A stretch of 64,000 nt of DNA from Candidatus Colimorpha pelethequi (GTDB taxonomy: Bacteria; Bacteroidota; Bacteroidia; Bacteroidales; P3), in NCBI GenBank assembly GCA_018064245.1, contig JAGHVO010000065.1:1-64000 (forward strand). Direction: 5' to 3'. Within the stretch, counting starts at the first letter, position 1. Every line of letters starts with the position of its first letter. Below, piece after piece: positions 53,265 through 62,016 of this stretch. The notes beneath the pieces are model-generated. The model was not told the origin of the DNA, ran no database searches, and saw only the letters and a program-made list of their open reading frames with translations. A program made the position numbers and the translations under genes.

Positions 53265-54053
53265 TCAACCGTAAACTTTTACCTCAATTCCTTTGCTTCG
53301 AATGATTTCCGCGTAATGTTCCAATTCGGATGCAGGGAGTTTTCGCAACGCTTTTTCGGGTGTTGCGCGGTCTAAAGCATACAACATGACGTATCGTGGC
53401 TGAATTTTTTGAAGGATCTCTGTATAAGGTTCAAATTCAGAAGGAATGATGTTGCTGACGATTTCACCATCGCAGGTGCCGTCGAATAGCAAAGTTTGTA
53501 TAATGCCCTGACTTCCAAATTGTATAAGGCTGGAAATGAGGTCGTCCCAAGAACATCCTTCGGGGTGGTTCCCAATTTCTCTGTTGCGGTTGATGAGCTG
53601 TCGCATACGTTCCGTTCCCGAGTCGAGCTTGAGAATGGGATTGTCGAGTTTCCTGATGGCGGAAAAAATCTCGGGGCGCGTCAGTTGGGTTGCGTTGGTC
53701 AGCAAAGTCGTGGCGGCATTGGGGTAATATCGGTCGCGCATCTCGCATACAAGGTCCACCATTGCGGGAAATTCGGGATAGAGTGTAGGCTCTCCATTGC
53801 CGGCGAAGGTTAGCGAATCAACGGGCTTGCCTTCGTTGCGGAGTTGCTGGAGTCGTTGCTCCAACAAAGAGCGCATCTCGTCGGGCGTTGCGTAAACCAT
53901 TTCTTGTTGCTCGGTTTCCTTGTTCCATCCACATTCGCAATAGATGCAATCGTAAGAGCAATGTTTGTGTTTGAGAGGAAGTAGGTTGACCCCGAGAGAG
54001 TTTCCGAGTCTGCGGCTGTGGATGGGTCCTACGATACTGTTTTCGAATAGCAT
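53265..54053 (-). CDS. Radical SAM protein
   Basis: 262-aa radical SAM enzyme with the cluster motif CSYDCIYC (Cys32, Cys36, Cys39), then TFAGNGEPTLYPEF as the SAM-binding GGE-like motif and ILKLDSG. The opening VGPIHSRRLGNSLGVNLLP is typical of the COG0731 group (Fe-S oxidoreductases related to the wyosine enzyme). Substrate is unknown. I chose the ATG at 54053 (MLFENSIVG); a longer reading adds a hydrophobic stretch without precedent in the family. Confidence 0.85.
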   Translation of the reverse strand: MLFENSIVGPIHSRRLGNSLGVNLLPLKHKHCSYDCIYCECGWNKETEQQEMVYATPDEMRSLLEQRLQQLRNEGKPVDSLTFAGNGEPTLYPEFPAMVDLVCEMRDRYYPNAATTLLTNATQLTRPEIFSAIRKLDNPILKLDSGTERMRQLINRNREIGNHPEGCSWDDLISSLIQFGSQGIIQTLLFDGTCDGEIVSNIIPSEFEPYTEILQKIQPRYVMLYALDRATPEKALRKLPASELEHYAEIIRSKGIEVKVYG

Positions 54054-54117
54054 AATAATAAGTAAAAGAAATGTGGAGCTGTGTGTCAGCTCCACATGTG
54101 TTAGATTTCAGTTAGGT

Positions 54118-54609
54118 TTATAGGGTTGCTGCGGCAACGATGCAAATGATAATTGCGGCAACAATTAACAAAGCACATAATGACAAGCAGACAATGGTGT
54201 AGATGCCCTGGAATTTCCAGTAGGACTTGTTGTTTTTGAAAAACTCTACTAGTTGCTCGTTGTTCTCAAGTGCTACGGCTTTGGATGCTGCGCTTGAGGC
54301 TCTGAACAAGTAAATTGTCGGAAATACCGATATTATGGCTCCAACAATGTAAATAAATCCTATGATTACGAAAATAAATGAGGGCATCTCTTCGGTGTCG
54401 TACATTGCAAAAAATGAGGAAAAGAGCATCATACAGATTCCCCCGATGGCTAATAATCCGATACCGATGGCTAATATGATTGCCATAAAATGCATCCATT
54501 TGCCGGCTTCTTTGACGTAGGCTTTGCTCTGTATGTACAGATAGTTCTGCGTTTCATTTTGTTGAACGGCCTGTTCTTCTTGATTGGTAATGATTCCGTT
54601 TTCTTCCAT
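54118..54609 (-). CDS. DUF5362-like membrane protein
   Basis: 163-aa protein with three to four hydrophobic segments (about 40-68, 78-100, 135-162). Between them lies a cytoplasmic stretch rich in Ala, Glu and Asn (FRASSAASKAVALENNEQLVEFFKNN). The pattern LVEFFKNNKSYWKFQGIY resembles the Bacteroidota family DUF5362; I am only moderately sure. No function is known. It would be driven by the divergent promoter near 54,740, giving a ~120-nt leader. Confidence 0.6.
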   Translation of the reverse strand: MEENGIITNQEEQAVQQNETQNYLYIQSKAYVKEAGKWMHFMAIILAIGIGLLAIGGICMMLFSSFFAMYDTEEMPSFIFVIIGFIYIVGAIISVFPTIYLFRASSAASKAVALENNEQLVEFFKNNKSYWKFQGIYTIVCLSLCALLIVAAIIICIVAAATL

Positions 54610-54731
54610 GATGAGTTGATTTATTAAGTGTTAATGGATAATTGCCTGCTTTGTAAACGTACAAGTGTCGCCTAGATTTTATGACGAGACTGCGCCAAAT
54701 TGAATTGAGAACAAATGTCTTTTATTTTTTT

Positions 54732-54765
54732 TTTGGCAAAGGTACGAAAAAAACGTGTATCTTTG
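54732..54765 (+). promoter_or_regulatory. Promoter for nadB, overlapping a divergent promoter
   Basis: TTTG at 54732-54735 and TATCTTTG at 54758-54765 form a consensus Bacteroidota promoter with 22-bp spacing. The predicted leader to the nadB ATG at 54783 is only about 10 nt. Confidence 0.65.
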
Positions 54766-54769
54766 CAAA
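54737..54769 (-). promoter_or_regulatory. Divergent promoter for the DUF5362-like gene
   Basis: On the minus strand TTTG (54769-54766) and TACCTTTG (54744-54737) are separated by 21 bp, matching the same consensus. The -7 and -33 boxes interleave with those of the nadB promoter, so the two RNA polymerases would exclude each other. Confidence 0.5.
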
Positions 54770-54782
54770 AAATAGTAAAAAA

Positions 54783-56348
54783 ATGCGTTACGAAGTTGAT
54801 TTTCTCATTATCGGTTCGGGCATTGCCGGCTTGAGTTTTGCTCTTAAGGTCGCCCCTTACGGAAAAGTGTGCGTTCTATCCAAGGCTGATGCTTCGGAAG
54901 GATCGACCAAATACGCTCAAGGCGGTATTGCCGCTGTGATGTATGATTCCGACAGTTTCGACAATCATGTCAAGGACACGCTGATTGCCGGCGACGGTAT
55001 CTGCGATAGGGAAGTGGTGGAAATGACCATTCGCGAAGCTCCCGACCGTATTAAGGAGTTGGTGCAGTATGGCGTGAATTTCGACAAAAGCAGGGAAGGC
55101 GACCGTTTCGATTTGCATCGAGAAGGTGGCCATTCCGAATTTCGCATTTTGCACCATAAGGACAACACTGGCGCGGAGATTGAACGTGGCTTGCTGGAAG
55201 AAGTCCGCAATCATCCAAACATTGAACTTAAAGAACATCAGTTCGCTATTGATATTATTACACAACATCATTTGGGTCAGCGTGTTACAAAACATACTCC
55301 CGACATTGAGTGCTATGGCGTGTATGCCTTGAATTGCGAAACTCAGCAAGTGGATACCTATCTCGCTAAGGTTACGCTTCTTGCCACTGGAGGAATGGGC
55401 AATGTTTATACAACTACCACTACTCCAATTATTTCTACTGGCGACGGCGTTGCCATGGTGCATCGTGCCAGAGGCGTGCTGAGCGATTTGGAATTTGTGC
55501 AATTCCATCCCACTAGCCTTTACAATCCGGCCGAGAAACCAGCCTTCTTGATAACTGAGGCAATGCGTGGCGCTGGTGCCATTTTAAAAGACAGCAAAGG
55601 CAATGAATTCATGCAAAAATATGATTCTCGCTTGTCCTTGGCTCCTCGCGACATTGTGGCTCGCGCCATCGATAAAGAAATGAAGCTGGCTGGTGTTGAC
55701 CACTTGTACCTTGATGCTCGTGGCATAGGAAAGAATGAGTTGATAAACGGGTTCCCAACAATCTACGCTAAGTGCCTCGAATTGGGCATCAACATAACCA
55801 AGGACATGATCCCTATCCGTCCGGCGGCTCACTATCAGTGTGGCGGCATTAAGGTTGACATGCATGGCGAGTCGAGCATCCATCATCTCTATGCGGCTGG
55901 CGAGTGCTCTTGCACGGGCTTGCATGGCGGCAATAGGTTGGCAAGTAATTCTTTGTTGGAGGCTGTCGTTTACGCCCACAATGCCGCCGAACATGCCATA
56001 TCCAAGATCAACGAATTGTCTCTGTGCAAGCAAGCTCCCGATTGGGATGCCGATGGCATGGTGCTGAACGAGGAAATGGTGCTCATCACGCAAACCAAGA
56101 AGGAGTTGCAGGAAATAATGTCGAATTATGTCGGAATCGTGCGTAGCGATTTGCGTTTGCAACGTGCTTTCGACAGGTTGAATTTGATATTCCGCGAAAC
56201 GGAAGAACTGTACAACCGTTCCGTATTGACAGAAGAACTGTCCGAATTGCGTAATCTGATTGCCTGCGCATATTTAATAACCAAGATGGCTATGGCGCGC
56301 CGCGAGAATGTTGGATTGCACTATTCTATAGATCTTTTGAGGAAATAA
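54783..56348 (+). CDS. nadB: L-aspartate oxidase
   Basis: 521-aa FAD enzyme converting L-aspartate to iminoaspartate, the first step of NAD synthesis. The dinucleotide-binding motif IIGSGIAGLSFALKV opens the protein; EGSTKYAQGGIAAV, LSDLEFVQFHPT, QCGGIKVDMHGESS and GLHGGNRLASNSLLEAV are the family's FAD and active-site blocks. I chose the ATG at 54783 because a promoter lies immediately upstream; a longer frame starting at 54681 would begin before this promoter. No nadA or nadC gene is adjacent. Confidence 0.95.
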   Translation: MRYEVDFLIIGSGIAGLSFALKVAPYGKVCVLSKADASEGSTKYAQGGIAAVMYDSDSFDNHVKDTLIAGDGICDREVVEMTIREAPDRIKELVQYGVNFDKSREGDRFDLHREGGHSEFRILHHKDNTGAEIERGLLEEVRNHPNIELKEHQFAIDIITQHHLGQRVTKHTPDIECYGVYALNCETQQVDTYLAKVTLLATGGMGNVYTTTTTPIISTGDGVAMVHRARGVLSDLEFVQFHPTSLYNPAEKPAFLITEAMRGAGAILKDSKGNEFMQKYDSRLSLAPRDIVARAIDKEMKLAGVDHLYLDARGIGKNELINGFPTIYAKCLELGINITKDMIPIRPAAHYQCGGIKVDMHGESSIHHLYAAGECSCTGLHGGNRLASNSLLEAVVYAHNAAEHAISKINELSLCKQAPDWDADGMVLNEEMVLITQTKKELQEIMSNYVGIVRSDLRLQRAFDRLNLIFRETEELYNRSVLTEELSELRNLIACAYLITKMAMARRENVGLHYSIDLLRK

Positions 56349-56361
56349 TAAAAAAAACTCT

Positions 56362-56391
56362 TTTGAGTGTCGGATTTTTTTCGTATTTTTG
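56362..56391 (+). promoter_or_regulatory. Promoter for the ATP synthase genes
   Basis: TTTG at 56362-56365 and TATTTTTG at 56384-56391 (TAnnTTTG) are separated by 18 bp. The predicted start leaves a ~30-nt A-rich leader to the atpE ATG. It shows that the operon here begins at atpE and does not continue from an atpB gene. Confidence 0.65.
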
Positions 56392-56414
56392 CGAAACATT
56401 TTGTAACCGTTTAA

Positions 56415-56687
<273 letters not shown>

Positions 56688-56697
56688 CAAAAAAGTA

Positions 56698-56722
56698 GGG
56701 CCGGAATTTTCCGGCTCTCTTT
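56698..56722 (+). terminator. Hairpin between atpE and atpF, possible attenuator
   Basis: GGGCCGGAA pairs with TTCCGGCTC (one mismatch at the base) around a TT loop, followed by a CTCTTTT tract. The stem is strong but the T-tract is interrupted, so it probably terminates only part of transcription or stabilises the atpE message. Confidence 0.55.
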
Positions 56723-56780
56723 TGTGAGAAATTTGGTGAAATCACTCTTGTATCGTGATTGTTTTCATAAATAGATTGTT

Positions 56781-57281
56781 ATGAATAACCCTTTGATTAG
56801 CCCCGGCATTGGAGTATTCTTTTGGATGTTGGTATCCTTTGGAATACTGGTGTTTATTTTGGCAAAGTGGGGCTGGCCTATGATCTTGAAGGCGCTGAAC
56901 GAGCGAGAAACTGCTATTTCGGATTCGTTGAATGCTGCCGAAAAGGCTCGTGAGGAGATGAAACTGCTTAAGGCAGAGAATCTTGATTTGTTGCGAGAAG
57001 CCAAGATTGAACGTGACGAAATGCTTCGTACGGCTCGCCTTACCGCCGAAAAAATCGTCGAGGATGCAAAATCCAAGGCTTCGGAAGAGGCCCAGCGCAT
57101 AGTGGATAGCGCTCGCGAAAGCATCAACTATGAGAAACTGAAAGCCATGCATGAACTCAAGAATGACGTGGCCAACCTTTCCATAGAAATTGCGGAAAAA
57201 CTCGTAAGATCGGAATTGACTGATAAGGAAAAAGCCAATGACGTTATTCGCCGTCAGTTGGAAAATATTCATTTAAGCTAA
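56781..57281 (+). CDS. atpF: ATP synthase F0 subunit b
   Basis: 166-aa peripheral-stalk subunit. A single N-terminal membrane helix (GVFFWMLVSFGILVFILAKWGWPMI, about residues 10-34) is followed by a long charged helix rich in Ala, Glu and Lys that forms the dimeric stator. The stop is separated by 7 bp from the atpH GTG start. Length is usual. Confidence 0.93.
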   Translation: MNNPLISPGIGVFFWMLVSFGILVFILAKWGWPMILKALNERETAISDSLNAAEKAREEMKLLKAENLDLLREAKIERDEMLRTARLTAEKIVEDAKSKASEEAQRIVDSARESINYEKLKAMHELKNDVANLSIEIAEKLVRSELTDKEKANDVIRRQLENIHLS

Positions 57282-57288
57282 TGTCGCT

Positions 57289-57846
57289 GTGAACGATTAT
57301 CGCATAAATCAGAACTATGCCAAGGCGTTGTATCTTTTGGCAAGCGATCTCGGACAGACGAAGGTCGTTTTTGACGACATGAAGCTTGTTGGCGAGGTGT
57401 TCAAGGAAAACCATATCCTGAACACGGTATTCAACAATCCTGTCATCAAGGAAGAAAAAAAGATCAACATAGCCAAGGAACTCTTTTCGGAACGCATTTC
57501 CGCCACCTCGCTGGCATTTGTGCTTTATGTGGTGAAAAAACGCAGGGCCGTGAACCTTGGCGGCATTTCCCGCCACTACTTGGACTATTACCGAGAAAAG
57601 AACAATATCGTTTTGGCAAATTTGATGACCGCCGTGGAGGTGAATCCCGAGCATGTGGAACGTATTCGTGACGAAGTGGCCAAGTTTACGCACAAAGATG
57701 TTGAAATGAACGCATTTACGACAAATAAGATGCTCGGTAGTTTTTATCTTTCTTTCGATACTTACTTATATGATGCACGACTGCTTACCAAGATTGCCAA
57801 AATGCGCAAGGAGTTTCGCAAGAATGATTATGAAAGTAGGTTGTAA
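57289..57846 (+). CDS. atpH: ATP synthase F1 subunit delta
   Basis: 185-aa stator subunit joining F1 to subunit b. The N-terminal helical bundle (YRINQNYAKALYLLASD) and the C-terminal motif GSFYLSFDTYLYDARLLTKI fit the OSCP/delta family. The start is GTG at 57289. The ATG at 57281 is in another frame and meets a stop after three codons, and the next in-frame ATG would remove the conserved N-terminus. Confidence 0.92.
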   Translation: MNDYRINQNYAKALYLLASDLGQTKVVFDDMKLVGEVFKENHILNTVFNNPVIKEEKKINIAKELFSERISATSLAFVLYVVKKRRAVNLGGISRHYLDYYREKNNIVLANLMTAVEVNPEHVERIRDEVAKFTHKDVEMNAFTTNKMLGSFYLSFDTYLYDARLLTKIAKMRKEFRKNDYESRL

Positions 57847-57909
57847 CAAAATGTTGTTGTGTGAAAAGTAGTGGATGAGCTTGTTTTGAAATAATTAATA
57901 ACAAAAAAT

Positions 57910-59493
57910 ATGTCAGAAATCAAACCTGCCGAAGTGTCGGCGATTTTGAAAAAACAACTGGCTGAAGTCAATCTTGAAGTTGAGTTGGAGGAAGTGGGCA
58001 CGGTGCTTACCGTTGGTGACGGTATCGCTCGTGTCTATGGTCTCAACAATGCCCAATCAGGCGAACTCGTAGAGTTCCGTACTGGCGAGCAAGGCATTGT
58101 CCAAAACCTTGAGGAAGACAATGTTGGCGTGGTGATGCTTGCTGAAACCAACACTATCAACGAAGGTGATACAGTGGCGCGTACCAAACGTATTGCTTCT
58201 GTAAAAGTTGGTGAGGCTTTGGTTGGCCGTGTCATCAATACTATTGGTGAGCCTATCGATGGAAAAGGCCCCATCGAAGGTGAGTTGTATGAAATGCCTA
58301 TTGAACGCAAGGCTCCTGGAGTCATCTTCCGTCAACCTGTTGAGCAACCTTTGCAGACGGGTATCAAGGCCATCGATTCCATGATTCCCATTGGACGCGG
58401 TCAGCGTGAGTTGATTATTGGTGACCGTCAGACAGGAAAGACTGCCATCGCCATTGATACCATCATCAACCAGAAGAATTTCTTTGATGCTGGCGACCCA
58501 GTCTATTGTATTTATGTGGCTTGCGGACAAAAGGGCTCTACTGTGGCCAACTTGGTGAAGACGCTTGAGGAAAAGGGTGCAATGGCCTATACCATTGTTG
58601 TTGCCGCTACGGCTTCAGATCCTGCCGCCATGCAGTTCTATGCGCCATTTGCAGGTGCCGCAATCGGAGAGTATTTCCGCGACACTGGACGCAACGCTTT
58701 GGTGATTTACGACGACCTTTCCAAGCAGGCTGTGGCTTATCGTGAAGTTTCCTTGTTGCTTCGTCGTCCGCCGGGACGTGAGGCTTATCCCGGAGACGTA
58801 TTCTACTTGCATTCGCGTCTCTTGGAACGTGCCGCCCGCATTATCCAGAACGACGAGATTGCCGCCAATATGAACGACTTGCCCGAATCGTTGAAAGGCA
58901 AGGTTAAGGGTGGCGGTTCCTTGACGGCTTTGCCCATTATCGAGACGCAGGCTGGCGACGTTTCGGCCTACATCCCCACCAATGTCATTTCCATCACTGA
59001 TGGTCAGATCTTCTTGGAAACCAATCTCTTCAATTCTGGTGTCCGTCCCGCTATCAATGTCGGTATTTCAGTGTCGCGTGTAGGCGGTAAGGCGCAGATC
59101 AAATCCATGAAGAAGATTGCCGGTACCTTGAAACTTGACCAGGCTCAGTATCGTGAACTTGAGGCGTTCTCGAAATTTGGATCGGACCTTGACGCCGCTA
59201 CCAAGGCGGTTTTGGATAAAGGTGCCCGCAATGTCGAGATCTTGAAGCAACCCCAGTATTCTCCCATGCCTGTGGAAGATCAAATCGCTATCATTTATTG
59301 TGGTACGAAGGGCTTGTTGCAACAGGTTCCCGTTGATCATGTTCGTGATTTTGAGTCGGAATTCTTGTTCGCAATGCATCAGAATCATCAGGATGTGTTG
59401 GCAAATTTGCGGAAAGGCAAGCTTGTCGATGAGGATCTTGAAGTGATGAAGAATGTTGCTGGCGATATTTCGATGAAATATGAAAAGAGCTGA
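57910..59493 (+). CDS. atpA: ATP synthase F1 subunit alpha
   Basis: 527-aa regulatory nucleotide-binding subunit of F1. The P-loop GDRQTGKT lies at residues 171-178, and [22 protein letters not shown] and the ATP-synthase alpha/beta signature [10 protein letters not shown] are present. The catalytic partner beta (atpD) is not in the window. A 63-bp gap separates it from atpH. Confidence 0.98.
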   Translation: MSEIKPAEVSAILKKQLAEVNLEVELEEVGTVLTVGDGIARVYGLNNAQSGELVEFRTGEQGIVQNLEEDNVGVVMLAETNTINEGDTVARTKRIASVKVGEALVGRVINTIGEPIDGKGPIEGELYEMPIERKAPGVIFRQPVEQPLQTGIKAIDSMIPIGRGQRELIIGDRQTGKTAIAIDTIINQKNFFDAGDPVYCIYVACGQKGSTVANLVKTLEEKGAMAYTIVVAATASDPAAMQFYAPFAGAAIGEYFRDTGRNALVIYDDLSKQAVAYREVSLLLRRPPGREAYPGDVFYLHSRLLERAARIIQNDEIAANMNDLPESLKGKVKGGGSLTALPIIETQAGDVSAYIPTNVISITDGQIFLETNLFNSGVRPAINVGISVSRVGGKAQIKSMKKIAGTLKLDQAQYRELEAFSKFGSDLDAATKAVLDKGARNVEILKQPQYSPMPVEDQIAIIYCGTKGLLQQVPVDHVRDFESEFLFAMHQNHQDVLANLRKGKLVDEDLEVMKNVAGDISMKYEKS

Positions 59494-59519
59494 TTACTAA
59501 TAATCTAATAGGAGTTTAG

Positions 59520-60398
59520 ATGGCTAATCTAAAAGAGGTAAGAACACGTATTGCGTCGGTCAGCTCTACCCAGCAGATCACGTCTGCCATGAAGATGGTT
59601 TCTGCGGCCAAATTTCGTCGTGCGCAGAATGCTATCTTGGGAATGAGACCTTATGCGGATCAGTTGGGCGAAATTGTGTCTGATATTGGTGCAAACGACG
59701 AGGTTGTGACTCCATATCACGAAGTTAGATCTCTCACGAACGTGTTGCTTGTCGTGGTTGTTTCCAACAAAGGATTGTGTGGTGCATTCAATTCCAATGT
59801 GCTGAAGGAGGCTACGAATCGTATGGATTTCTTCGCTGCCAATTATCCTAACGCCAAAGTGAAGATGATAACCGTGGGCAAGCGTGCCACCGAATTTTTC
59901 TCCAAACGAGGTGATTTTGTGGTAGGAAGCTACGATGAGTTGTTGGATGCTCCTGATTTTGATTCTGTTGTCACGTTGGCTGAGACTATAATGACACAGT
60001 TCTGTGGCAAACAATATGATCGGGTTGAGTTGATTTATAATCAGTTCAAGAATTCGCTGACGCAGATTCTTACTACGGAACAGTTTTTGCCCGTTGTTTC
60101 TTGCCAAGAAGGTGAGAAGGTGCAGAAGGGAATGGTGTCGGATTATATTTTCGAACCTTCCAAGGCTGAGATATTGCGAGAAATGGTTCCGCTGACGTTG
60201 CGCTCGCAGTTCTATCGTGTCATCTTGGATTCGCTTGCCGCAGAGCATGGTGCCAGAATGACCGCAATGCAGAAAGCGACCGACAACGCCACTGAATTGC
60301 TTAAAGACTTGCGCCTCAGTTACAACAAGGCGCGTCAGGCGGCAATTACCAACGAGATTATTGAGATTGTGAGTGGCTCGGAAGCCCTCAAAGGTTGA
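59520..60398 (+). CDS. atpG: ATP synthase F1 subunit gamma
   Basis: 292-aa central-shaft subunit. The N-terminal helix ([28 protein letters not shown]) and C-terminal helix ([36 protein letters not shown]-type, ending EIVSGSEAL) are the diagnostic coiled coil that turns within alpha3-beta3. It is the last atp gene here and is followed by an intrinsic terminator. The epsilon subunit gene is absent. Confidence 0.96.
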   Translation: [292 protein letters not shown]

Positions 60399-60437
60399 TC
60401 TTAAATCAAAGAATTCTGCTTGATAGGCAGCATAATT

Positions 60438-60475
60438 AAAAAGGCATCGGATAGGTATTCCATTTGATGCCTTTT
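60438..60475 (+). terminator. Intrinsic terminator after atpG
   Basis: AAAAAGGCATC pairs with GATGCCTTTTc around a 17-base loop, followed by a T-rich tail. It closes the atp operon before the MFS gene. Confidence 0.7.
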
Positions 60476-60503
60476 CTTGTAAGAAACAATAAATAACAAA
60501 ACT

Positions 60504-61805
60504 ATGGAAAAGAAGAAAAGTAATGTTGTTGCCATCGTGACGATGATTTTCATCTTTGCGATGATATCGTTTGTCACCAATATGGCGGCGCCTTTTGGCA
60601 ACATTTGGAAAAACCACTACGAGTGGGCTGGAATGCTGGGCAATATGATGAATTTCCTGGCATACCTTATTATGGGTATTCCTGCGGGTAAGTTGCTGTC
60701 GCGAATAGGCTACAAGAAAACAGCCCTGATTGCCTTGGCTGTTGGCTTTGTGGGCATGGTGGTGCAATATCTGTCAAGTGTGATGGGCGCTAACGTTGAG
60801 GCCTTTATGGTGAAAGGTCAGCCCGTGATGCTCGATTTCGTCATTTATTTGTTGGGCGCTTTTGTGTGCGGATTCTGTGTGTGTATGCTCAATACGGTTG
60901 TCAATCCCATGCTGAATATATTGGGTGGTGGCGGCAACCGTGGCAACCAATTGATTCAGACGGGCGGCACTTTCAACTCCTTGACTGGCACATTGACGCC
61001 TCTTCTGGTGGGCGCATTGATTGGTCAGGTTACTGATAGAACTGCTATGTCGGACGTTTCTCCGTTGTTGTTCGTCGCCATGGGAGTCTTTGCCATTGCA
61101 TTTGTGATCATCTCCTTCGTGCATATCGAAGAACCCAATTTGGGCAAGCTTGCAAGTGGAGTGAAAGACAAGTACAGCGCTTGGAGTTTCCGTCATTTGG
61201 TTTTGGGTGTTATCGCCATCTTCTTCTATGTCGGCGTCGAGGTGGGCATTCCTGGTGAATTGAATTTCTACCTGACCGATGACCCCATGTGTGGCGCAGC
61301 CATCGGAGGCGCAGTAGCTGCCATTTATTGGCTGCTGATGATGGTGGGACGTGCATGTAGCACTGCCATCAGCGGCAAGGTCTCTACCAAGATGCAACTT
61401 TCGGTAGTTACAATAGTCGCTATTCTTTTCATCGTTGTTGCAATTATTCTGCCGCAAGACATTCGTGTTTCGATGCCGGGTTATAGTGTCGCCGATGGTT
61501 TCTCTATGTTCCAAGTGCCTCTCAGCGCTTTGTTCTTGGTGCTTTGCGGACTCTGCACTTCGCTGATGTGGGGTGGCATCTTCAACCTCTCCGTCGAAGG
61601 TTTGGGCAAATACACCGAGCAAGCTTCTGGCATCTTTATGATGATGGTGGTCGGCGGCGGCGTGATGCCATTGATTCAGAATGCTATCGGCAAGAGCATT
61701 GGCTATATGGCAAGTTATTGGATTGTTGTCGCCATGCTCGCCTACATCCTTTTTTATGCTTTGGCAGGATGCAAGAATGTCAACAAAGATATTCCTGTTG
61801 AATAA
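60504..61805 (+). CDS. MFS transporter, FucP/FHS-like
   Basis: 433-aa protein with twelve predicted helices. The repeat-linker motif AGKLLSRIGYKKTALIALAVG is the MFS loop 2-3 signature, and FNSLTGTLTPLLVGALI resembles the fucose:proton symporter (FHS) family's helix. FHS members import L-fucose, glucose or galactose; the substrate here is uncertain. The opening MEKKKSNVVAIV is cytoplasmic. It stands alone between two terminators, so it is likely monocistronic. Confidence 0.8.
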   Translation: MEKKKSNVVAIVTMIFIFAMISFVTNMAAPFGNIWKNHYEWAGMLGNMMNFLAYLIMGIPAGKLLSRIGYKKTALIALAVGFVGMVVQYLSSVMGANVEAFMVKGQPVMLDFVIYLLGAFVCGFCVCMLNTVVNPMLNILGGGGNRGNQLIQTGGTFNSLTGTLTPLLVGALIGQVTDRTAMSDVSPLLFVAMGVFAIAFVIISFVHIEEPNLGKLASGVKDKYSAWSFRHLVLGVIAIFFYVGVEVGIPGELNFYLTDDPMCGAAIGGAVAAIYWLLMMVGRACSTAISGKVSTKMQLSVVTIVAILFIVVAIILPQDIRVSMPGYSVADGFSMFQVPLSALFLVLCGLCTSLMWGGIFNLSVEGLGKYTEQASGIFMMMVVGGGVMPLIQNAIGKSIGYMASYWIVVAMLAYILFYALAGCKNVNKDIPVE

Positions 61806-61826
61806 TCAAGATGCTTGCGAGAATAG

Positions 61827-61854
61827 GGGAGTGGCGATGCCGCTCCCTTTTTTT
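61827..61854 (+). terminator. Intrinsic terminator after the MFS gene
   Basis: GGGAGTGGC (61827-61835) pairs with GCCGCTCCC (61839-61847) around a GAT loop, with one T-G wobble, followed by seven T. Confidence 0.8.
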
Positions 61855-61878
61855 ATTGTAAATCATTGAAAATTAAAT

Positions 61879-61909
61879 TTTGCCATATCAAAAAATTGTG
61901 CTAAATTTG
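61879..61909 (+). promoter_or_regulatory. Consensus promoter for rpsA
   Basis: TTTG at 61879-61882 and TAAATTTG at 61902-61909 are separated by 19 bp, the best-matched promoter in the window. The transcript would carry a ~100-nt leader before the rpsA ATG. Confidence 0.7.
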
Positions 61910-61980
61910 CAACTCAATGTCTAAATGGCTGTATTCCTGCTAATATGGTGAAATTTAGATATTTAATATATGTTTAACCC

Positions 61981-61996
61981 GACTGGGCAGGCAGTC
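61981..61996 (+). promoter_or_regulatory. Stem-loop in the rpsA leader
   Basis: GACTG (61981-61985) and CAGTC (61992-61996) frame the loop GGCAGG, 20 nt before the rpsA start codon. S1 is known in other bacteria to control its own translation through leader structure. This hairpin is a candidate for such control, by inference. Confidence 0.4.
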
Positions 61997-62016
61997 ATAA
62001 CAAAAAAATCTTACAC

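Noticed and set aside
59529..60767. 412-codon minus-strand frame
   Set aside because: It runs antisense to atpG and the start of the MFS gene, has His/Arg-rich composition typical of a shadow frame, and shows no domain.
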